Source: Cycas panzhihuaensis (lineage: Eukaryota; Cycadophyta). From it: a stretch of 64,000 nt of DNA. Of the stretch, positions 55,972 through 64,000 are shown piece by piece; within the stretch, counting starts at the first letter, position 1, and each line of letters begins with the position of its first letter. Both the position numbers and the translations under genes were made by a program. The notes beneath the pieces were generated by a model. That model did not search any database. It had not been told where the DNA came from and saw only the letters and a program-made list of their open reading frames with translations. The DNA lies in contig CM041465.1 in assembly GCA_023213395.1 (NCBI GenBank), positions 112,227,741-112,291,740 of the forward strand, given 5' to 3'.

Positions 55972-58755
55972 TATTTCCTGACTACCGAGAATGGATACAG
56001 ATAGGTTGACTCAGGTAAGCTCAGGTATACTTCTTCCTTTTCACTTGTGCCATTTCTTTGGAAAGGTTGACAGAAGTGTTGTCTCGTTGCATGATTGCCT
56101 ACTTCATTTGCGTGATTACTTTGCATGTGTTGCATGTTCATGCTACTTGTCGTACTGTGAGCCTATGACGACCCAGCAGGACCTACCTTTCTACAAGGTA
56201 GGCATCCCCATGGCGCTATATGACCCTCCGCGCTGTCTCCACACTGCCTCAAGCTTCTTTTGGTTTGTATGACCCATTCATACCTCAACTTTGAGCTCCT
56301 AGCACCTCATTTCTGGGACCTTTGCATGTTGATGTTTTTCTCGCCTTTGTCAACATTCATTCTGGACTATCTCAGCCACCTAGACTGGAGGGCTAGCCTC
56401 TCCCAGGCCTGCCACATCACCTCCCAAAGCTCCAAAAACCTAGAATTCTACCATTCTGGCTTTCTGGTCCCGCACTGCTATAAACTTAGTGATACCGTGA
56501 AGTTTACCACGGTATAATGAAGTTTATCGCGGTGCAACTGTTGTCAGTTATTTTTAAAAAGTTACCGTGGTAGTTTTTGCATTTTGCCCAGAATTGCCAC
56601 GTGGCCTCACATTTACCTTAGCCCTATTCATGCTCTATTTGCTCTCTTAGGGATGGGATGGGTATAAGTATCCAAAACCTCATCATTTTGAGGTCCTCTT
56701 AGGTCATTTTTTGCTCTTAAACACAACCACTCTTGTTGCAACTTCTGCTCTTCTTCTCTTTCTGCTATAGGTGTACTTGCAGGCCTATGTTTCCTGCAAC
56801 TCTAGGCTATGATCCGCCTGCAACTCCTTGCTTCCATGGTGGGAAGTCTCTCTCTAGGTTTTATTAAGAAATTTTGGTGTTGTTCTTCCCCAATTCGCCC
56901 AACAAGTGTCTCTTTCAGCTATCCATTGGAAGTTCTTTTGTAAATCCTTGCAGGCATCCTCTTCTCCGCTGGTAGTAGGGCCAGACCCACTCTATACCAG
57001 CCCAACAGGTCTTCCAAACCCCTTTCCTTTAGATCTATGGTAAGTTGTCTCCATATTAGGCCTATTTCTTGTCTTGTTTGCCTGTTTCCTTTAGGTTTGA
57101 CCATAGTAAAGCTTGTTTCCATTGTACTTGGTTGGTTGCTTCCTGTCTCCACTTTCTCTCCGCTAGTTTTCTCTAAGGGAGCAGTGAGAGAAGAGTCATA
57201 AGGTTGGGTGAAGAGAGCAAGGTGGGGTAGCCCCCCTTTTCAGTCCTTCTCTCCAAGGGTATCCCCTTCCCACCTTCTCTTCTCTTGCTCCATGCTCTTC
57301 TTGAGATAATTAGAAGTGATTGAGCCTTAGGACTGCGCTAGATTATTAGTATATGCAACCCCTTGCTATGCTGATTCTAGGCCTGCATGCCTCTTGTTTG
57401 GATACCCGTAGTATCCCTTGCATTATTGGGTATCCCTTGATATCATTGGCAAGGGTTTGTGCACCAGGTTGTTGCCCATAGCAACTCCGTGTCTTGCATA
57501 TTTCCCCAATGCTTTGTTACTCTTTTCCTTGAACCTCTTAGCTGTCCTTAGTTGCTTTTACCATTACCTTGCTATGCTAGAGACTTGTGTGGAGAACCTA
57601 GTAGAGGGTTAGCCATCTTGAGGCTTCCCTTACTCCATTTTTTCTTGATGTTTATCCTTGCTTGAGAGAGGGTTTTAGAGCTTGTTGCAACGATTATTTT
57701 TCCTAACACTCTAACGTAAATATCACATATATACTTGTATATACATAGCTTGTCTTTTGCAGCCCCTTCTTAGAAGGGATAAGCCTGTGCATGTGTAGGT
57801 TGGTGTGGTACTCTCATAAAGGTATAAAACGTTGAGATCTAGGTAAGATCTACCGTTTTTGCTCTTTGCTTTCACTTTCTTCCTTTTCGCTCTCTTTTTT
57901 CAGAAAGAGGAAGGTAAGGAAGCCCCCATCATTCATGTCAAGACTTGGTTACGCATCTATGGATTGACGCAAGGACGTACGTTGTACATGGGTGAGGTCT
58001 CCCATCGGCCGCTACATCTTCCGGGTACGTACATCCATCCTTTAACTCTTGCTTCCCTTTGTTACTTTTATTTAGGATCTATATGTTAGTTAAATAGGTC
58101 ACACATAAAAGTAAAAGGGGAAACATTATCTTTTATTTACGCTTGTAAGCTTGCATATCATATACTCAATCCTCCTAGGAAAGGACCTATAGGAAACTTA
58201 CTCCTCCCTTTCCTTTTCCTACAAAGCCTAGCTTGCCCTTTCGGTTCATTGCACTTGATATTGCTTACTTGCATGTGTGACACCTATTCCCGTTTCTTTT
58301 CTCGTTTCCCTTTTGAATCATTAAAGGAAACTTTGGTTTAGTTATCCTCTTCCCTTCTCTCTCTCTCCTCTTGGCTTTATTTTCTCGGTCAAATAACCAA
58401 GAGGAACCTGACTACACCGTGGGCTATCGCCTACCTTATCCCTGTCTGTTTCCCTCCATCATAGGGAAACCTTTGAGGACTCCTCTCTTCCCCTTTCGGC
58501 CATCCAAGGGTGGGAGGATCTTCCTCTCGAGTTTATTCAGGCTACCCTTCCTGTTTTTCCTCTTTCTCTCTTGGATAGAGGACCACTCCAAGGTAATTGG
58601 GTATCATCCGTAGGTCCTGAACTCACGCTCCGGCGCACGGGGGCGCCCTACGTGATATTTACTTTACTTGTAGGTTTTCACCCGCACCTTCGATATCACC
58701 ATCAACCATCATCATTCCTACCAAGCTTAGTGGTTATCCCATAGATGCGCATGCA
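55972..58755 (+). repeat. 5' LTR of element D (2.78 kb)
   Basis: Starts TATTTCCTGACTACCGAGAA (family TG now TA) and ends GATGCGCATGCA, one base before the primer site. Its length equals the C and B LTRs. Open frames in it are not conserved between copies. Confidence 0.95.
56475..56670 (+). promoter_or_regulatory. U3 promoter of element D: three 20-bp units, G-box, TATA box
   Basis: Units at 56475-56494, 56495-56514 (CCGTGAAGTTTACCACGGTA) and 56515-56534. CACGTG at 56598-56603. TATAAGTA at 56663-56670. Order and spacing match the C 3' LTR although the surrounding U3 differs. Confidence 0.65.
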
Positions 58756-58756
58756 C

Positions 58757-58774
58757 TAACGACCATACTAGGGA
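58757..58774 (+). other. Primer binding site of element D
   Basis: TAACGACCATACTAGGGA; differs from the B' form by transitions at most positions. Confidence 0.8.
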
Positions 58775-58922
58775 CTTGCTAGTAAGGAAGCTAGTTCTCA
58801 TCCCTTCCTATTGGTACTATTACCTTTCAGTGGTTTCCTCCACTTCATCTCTTTTGTTAGGCAGCCCCCAACACGCACACTTTGCATCTTTTTCCTTCTT
58901 CTAATATGTCGGCAAGTTTTAT

Positions 58923-61190
58923 ATGCGACGTTTCTCTTGTCGCCTACGTGGTTTGCCTCCATTGTTAGAAGATCCTGGGTATCATCCTCTTTCATCGTCA
59001 GATTCTGATTTGACAATGGAAGGATACCCTTCTGATTGAGCCTATCATGCTTTTGCTTTGGGAGCTCATGAGTTCCCCGCATCTATTTTGGGATCCACCC
59101 AAGAGGGTGACAATCCTGTTTACTACTCGGGTGATCAACATCACCCACTTGATGCTCATCCTTCTACTCATATGGTAGAAGGCCCATCTCCTCTTGAGAT
59201 TTACCATCTGGTTGGTGATTCTTATGAGGAGCGCCCTAAGGGGTCTACTTCATTTGAGGTCCCGTCTACCTCTTATGATCATGTAGATACTCCTCCTACC
59301 GACGTGGTTGAAGCCCTTAGTGAGTGCTTTCGAGCGGCTCATCTTTAATCACATCCTAGATGGTTTGAAGATGTCTTACATGGTGGAGCATCTTCCTTGT
59401 CTGCTCCTCTCCCACCTTCTTCATCCACATCTATACCTCCCACAACAAGTAACCCTTTCATGCCTACACATTCATCCCACTCCATCCCTACACCTACCTT
59501 AGGGACGTATGTTGCACCTTCTATCCTTCATCATAGTCCTAGCTCTTTGGGACCCTCTCATGGTGTGTCTTTCTCCTAGCTTGGGGTTAGCATACATTTT
59601 CTGAGTCAAGCTAATGTGCTGCCTCTCAACGTGGTGCATGTATTTCCTAGTAGGCTTAAAGGTCCTACTAATGCTACCACCACTAGTCATGTGGGATCCA
59701 CTCCCACGTATCCTCAAAACCAACCCAATGGTTCTTCTCTTTACATACCCCTAGGTTATACTTTTAAACCTTAGGGGCAGGGTAAAGGGAATCATATTTC
59801 AGCTTACGGGATGGACCCGCTACATCCATATTGGGTTGCACCACTCGTGGGTGACCCATATGGACAAAACCTAGTTCCACAGCCTTCTTTTCCTCCATCC
59901 TGCATAGCCTCTTATGTTGCGTCTTTGCAAGGAATCCCAACTTCCTTCCAAGGTGCTTATCCTTAAGTCCCTTTCCAGTAAGAGGCGCTTCCTCAAGGAG
60001 GGATGGGTCTACCACCCCTATCCGTTCCTTGCCTATTACATCCCATATCATTTGTTGATCCTATGACCCAGGCAAGGGCACATTCCTTGAGGTGTTAAGA
60101 ACTAATTTGCCACCTCATCCTCCTGAAGTTCCTAAGTTCAATGGAACTTCATCACAAGACCCAGTAGAGCACGTCCGTAGTTTCTCTATGGCGTGCATTG
60201 ATTACTGGGCCTATGATCACATTCTAATGAAACTATTCCCATGATCCTTATAAGGCAATGCCCTTAAGTGGTTTTATCGCCTACTTGCCCATTCCATTTT
60301 CTCATTCCAGCAACTTGTAGATGAGTTCATCAATTATTTTGATGTTGCTCGCCCATTCAAAAGTGGAATGAAATCCCTTCTTTCGCTCAAACAAGGTCAC
60401 GATGAGATGAATCGTGACTTTGTGCGACGATTTCATGACCTCCTCCATTCCACTAAGGCTACTTTACCCGAGGAATTGAAGAGGGATCTCTTCGTTAATG
60501 CACTTTGCCCTGAAGTCCATGTAGAAATCCTTAAGATGGGGGTGACTACATGTGACTCCACCATCGCAAAGTGTTTAGCGCTTGAGGCTATTGAGATCCA
60601 GGCTGGACTCAAGAAGCCTCTCAAGCCCTCACAACGACGTGAGGTACCACCTCAAACTAAAGAGACCAAACCACAATAATCCACTAGGTCCTCTTCTCAT
60701 CTGACTGAAAAGACCCTAGATCCTCTCACCTCTATTATACATTCATTCGAACGTACGATGAATGAACTTAAACTACAAGCTACTTCCTCACCCACTTCCA
60801 ACAAACAAATTCAACAAGCTACTCAAGCTTCCCTCCCTAAGAATGGTAATGCTCAGTCCTCTCAAGCGAGGAAGACAGATTCCTCACCTGAGAATAAATG
60901 GTGTTCCATTCATGGGGAGTGTTTCCATGACGACTCACATTATAGGGCCCAGCATCCCAGGGATGCCCCTCAACATGACTCATCTCCTAAATAGGCCTCA
61001 AGGCCCAACTTAAACCAACTAGTCCACAAGGATCCATTCCCTAAGTATGGGGAGCATGATCGTAATGCTCAACCCAAAAACAACCGAAACTGAGGAAGAT
61101 CCCCAAATTCCCGTCCTTCCCGCGATAAAGGGAAGGGCGCTTGTGATTCGTCTTCTTCTTCATGTTCCCATGACCGACATACTCCTTCGC
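58923..61190 (+). pseudogene. gag: Gag of element D
   Basis: Start MRRFSCRLRG as in C. The capsid core is open at 60368-60679 (KSLLSLKQGHDEMNRDFVRR, LPEELKRDLFVNALCPEV). The zinc knuckle at 60902-60943 has lost its last Cys: WCSIHGECFHDDSHY, TGT to TAT. A deletion of about 30 bp near 60087, between short similar sequences, shifts the frame relative to the N-terminal part. A TAG after VSFS near 59578 is at the same codon as the TAG in C. Confidence 0.9.
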
Positions 61191-62000
61191 CTTTGCAGTT
61201 CTGGAATAAAGGAAATAAGGTGATCCAAATGCTTGAGGCTACTCCCTTATATGCCCTTACTCGGTCTCAAGCCGCTAAAGAGGCAGTTGGCGCCTCTTCT
61301 TTTGCTCCACACTCTGATCCTCTTCTTGAAACCACCCTTCCAGAAGTGTCGTTATTTCCTAAGGCCATTCCCATACATCCTGGTCATTATGATTTTTGAA
61401 GGGCGCTTACCCAACCTACTACAAAGGGTAAGCCTTTCTCTATCATTGACGAGCTCCACACTGTCGCTGCAGGAATGTCCTTAATGGATGTTTTGAGGAG
61501 TTGTCCTGAATAACAGGCTCTCCTTTTCGAAGCTTTAGGATCAAATGATGCACCCATTCATGCTTTGGGTATTACCCAAAGCCATGAGCCCATCATTTCC
61601 TTTGACCCTAAAGACCTTCCCCCTACGTGTGAAAGGAAATGCTAATGGAACTTCCCTTTCACCATCACCATTGATACACCTGACTGTACTCTGTGAAGAA
61701 CTGTCATTGACAACGGTTCTTCTGTTAATGCAATGCCCTTGCATGTTATGCAAGAGCTTGGCATTTCCACCTTGGAACTTATTCCATGGTGATGCCAAGG
61801 CTACAATGGTAGCGAAAAGACTCTATTAGGATTTGTTTTGATCCCGCTCACCCTCAAGGGCAAGATTGTCCTTGTTGACATTATAGTCCTTGATGTTGAT
61901 GTTGATTACAATCTTCTCTTCGGTCAACCATGGCTCGATCAGATGGGAGCCGTGTGCTCGACCTGCTGGGGGCAACTTAAGTTTGTCCATGATGGACGGA
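61191..62000 (+). pseudogene. Aspartic protease region of element D
   Basis: Linker (61193-61399 open) then protease: TVIDNGSSVNAMPLHVMQEL near 61702-61761, and VDYNLLFGQPWLDQMGAVCS near 61904-61963. Several stops, for example TAA near 61511 and TGA near 61695, are at codons that are Gln (CAA, CAA/CAG) in C. Same frame as RT. Confidence 0.9.
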
Positions 62001-62869
62001 TGAGGGTTGTTTCTTGTGAATGCCCGTCTATTAAACAAACTTGCCCTATCAACCAAGCGAGCCAAGGCCCTTCTACTCATGCCTCGACTTGCTCCATCGG
62101 CATACTTGATTCACCTCATCTTGAAGAAGATCCTGCATCTTCTTCCTCTAGTCTTACTCACTTTGCTCCTGTTGACATTGGGAGCTACAGGTACTTTGTC
62201 ATGTTCAGTGATGATGAGTCCCATGATGAGGATGAGGACTTTCCTCACCCTATTTCTTTCCTCCGTGCTAGTAGGGTACACCCTCCTTCTTCTAGGTCCT
62301 AACCTAGAACTCCTTTCATTGGTGAGACTAGTCACCCCTTTGTGTCTCACGTCATTGCACGCATTAACCCATAGGTCACTAGTTCTTCTTCTCCATCACC
62401 CCCCGTAGGTGATGGTTTCGAGGAACTTCCTTTCGCTCCCTCTGAGAAGCCCCTTCCTAACTCTCTCTTAGAGTCTTCTGAGGAGATTGGACAGCCTGAT
62501 CACCACCACAATCCTGTTATCCCCACTTCCTCTAGCACTTCATCTATTCGAAGTAAGGTCATCCATGGGGTGGATTACTTTGAAGACGATGAAGCCTTAC
62601 TTGAGCACTTAGTAGGCTTCGCGCCCAACTTTCCTTTTAGTCACCATAGGCTTGGCCACCAAAAGATCCTGGCAATTGGGTCCACACTCGCTGACCCAGT
62701 TCCATCCCCTATTCCGTCTCTTCTTATTGACCTTGCCCCTCTCCATTTCGAGGAGGGGAATGCCATGTACATGGGGGCGACTCAGGACATAGTATTAGTC
62801 CTTAGCAAGGTCATTAAGGTGGGGGTGAAATGCTCTCCTGATGAAGTAAGGGAATATTCCCTTTTATTC
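62001..62869 (+). pseudogene. Ser-rich acidic linker between protease and RT in element D
   Basis: Includes SDDESHDEDEDFPHPISF near 62207-62260 and VDYFEDDEALLEHLVGF near 62570. It closely matches the linker of C, which supports past selection on it. Confidence 0.75.
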
Positions 62870-63660
62870 CAAGAGTTCCAGGATGTCTTTGCGTGGGATT
62901 ATTCTGACATGAAGGGAATTGACCCCTCCATTGTCACCCACAATCTCACTACCATTTCTTGTGCCTGACCCATGCGCTAGAAGTAATGTCCTCTCCACCC
63001 TAAACTCTCAGCTGCTGTCAAGATGGAGGTCAAGAAGCTTTTGGATGTTGAACTTATTACTTCTATTGATTACCCTAAATGGGTATGCAACATTGTTGTC
63101 GTTGCTAAAAAGAACGGGACTATCTGGATATGCATTGATTTCTATGATATCAACAACGCATGTCCTAAGGACAACTTTCCACTCCCTTTTATCGATCAAA
63201 TCATTGATCGAACTGCCAGATTCAAAGTTATGCCCTTGATGGATGGCTTCTCTGGCTACAATCAGATCCAAATATCTCTTGAAGACCACCATAAGATGAC
63301 CTTCACCACCCCATGGGGTACCTTTGCCTACAAGGCAATGCCCTTCGGTTTTAAAAATGTAGGTGCTACTTACCAAAGAGCGATACACTTTATCTTCCAT
63401 GACCTCATCGATAACACATTGGAGGTCTTTATGGATGACATGATGGGTCTCTCACGTGTAAGGACCCATCATCCCTCTAATTTGCAGGCTATCTTCACTC
63501 GATGCCGCAAGTACCATGTAAGCCTAAACCCACTCAAGTGTGTGTTTGCTGTTATTTCTGGCAAGCTCCTTGGATTTCTTGTGTCAAAACAAGGGATTCA
63601 GATTGACCTTGACAAAGTCAAGGCAATCCTCGATATACTGCCTCCTAGAACCCAATAATA
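62870..63660 (+). pseudogene. Reverse transcriptase of element D
   Basis: Open at 63023-63658 (211 codons): CIDFYDINNACPKDNF, TFTTPWGTFAYKAMPFGFK, active site FMDD at 63428-63439, then NPLKCVFAVISGKLLGFLVS. A TGA near 62966 and TAG/TAA near 62979-62986 lie just upstream in the N-terminal part. Shares FMDD with C. Confidence 0.95.
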
Positions 63661-64000
63661 GATCAAGTCGTTTCTAGGTAGGCTTGGTTTCCTCAGGTGC
63701 TTCCTGGCAGACTTCGCTGTAAGCGCCAAACCCCTAACAAACCTATTGAAGAAGGGAGCCTCATTTGTTTGGTCTGATAAGGCGCAACAAGCCTTCGAAG
63801 GGATTAAGGAAGCCCTTACTTCCGCTCCTATGTTGGTGCCCCCTTGTTTCGATAGGCCTTTCATTCTTTACACCTTGGCAACTGATGAGTCCCTGAGCGC
63901 TATATTGGCTCAGGATGATGACTCGGGAGTCGAGAGGGCCATTTACTTTATCAGCCGCACCCTTATGGCTACCGAACTCAAGTACTCTCCGGCCAAGAAG
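63661..64000 (+). pseudogene. Gypsy RNase H of element D, cut by the window end
   Basis: Connection region FLGRLGFLRCFLADFAVSAK then FILYTLATDESLSAILAQDD; the first catalytic Asp is missing as in C. AIYFISRTLMATELKYSPA lies at the window edge. Confidence 0.85.

Larger units (their letters stand above)
55972..64000 (+). mobile_element. Element D: Tat-lineage gypsy element, cut by the window end
   Basis: 5' LTR, primer site, gag, protease, RT and the start of gRNH are present; integrase and the 3' half lie outside. The coding part is close to C, but the U3 part of the LTR is clearly different outside the promoter blocks, so D is a separate subfamily. It lies directly against copia G gag. Confidence 0.95.

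Overview
The window is a block of plant nuclear repetitive DNA made almost entirely of nested, decayed LTR retrotransposons. I found no host single-copy gene, rRNA, tRNA or CRISPR array. A flowering plant with a large, repeat-rich genome fits best: the main elements are Tat-lineage Ty3/gypsy elements with a second, archaeal-type RNase H (aRNH), and two copies carry a plant mobile domain (PMD) gene, a family known chiefly from angiosperms. The species cannot be named from the sequence.

Layout, left to right. A copia reverse transcriptase scrap sits at 3-77. A very old, AT-rich Tat-like copy (A, + strand) follows: LTR-like tract and primer site to about 2.4 kb, then gag, protease, RT, RNase H and integrase to 9.3 kb, with its aRNH at 15.1-15.5 kb. 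It is split by element H (9638-14426, - strand), which has two 333-bp LTRs, a 5-bp target duplication with one mismatch, and no recognisable pol. From 16.4 to 30.5 kb lie two pieces of the large Tat family: gag plus 5' LTR on the - strand (B', 16386-21117), abutting integrase to 3' LTR on the + strand (B, 21118-30467). A (TA)n-rich microsatellite lies near the end of B.

The right half is a copia element (G, - strand) broken up by younger insertions. Its gag is at 55.3-55.9 kb, its protease region at 49.9-50.4 kb and its integrase at 32.35-32.95 kb. Element C (32949-49908) is a structurally complete 17-kb Tat element inside G, with a 5-bp target duplication (one mismatch) and a G reading frame that continues across it. 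Two gag-only elements of one small family (F, + strand; E, - strand) sit head to head at 50.4-55.3 kb. Element D, a second Tat subfamily, starts at 55972 and runs off the window inside its RNase H.

How it worked: in C, gag, protease, RT, RNase H and integrase lie in one frame over 6.7 kb, broken by stop codons but with no net frameshift. The aRNH is 3.7 kb downstream of integrase. Between them, on the opposite strand, lies an apparent gene with a TATA-like box, an 8-codon first exon, an intron, a PMD exon and a coiled-coil exon. Both B and C carry it at the same place; A does not. A 20-bp unit repeated in tandem in the LTR promoter region is also repeated inside the first intron of this antisense gene. 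This antisense PMD cassette, and its shared repeat with the LTR, is the best candidate for something little described.

Where copies can be compared, the stop codons I checked are mostly C-to-T or G-to-A changes, as expected of methylated, silenced repeats.
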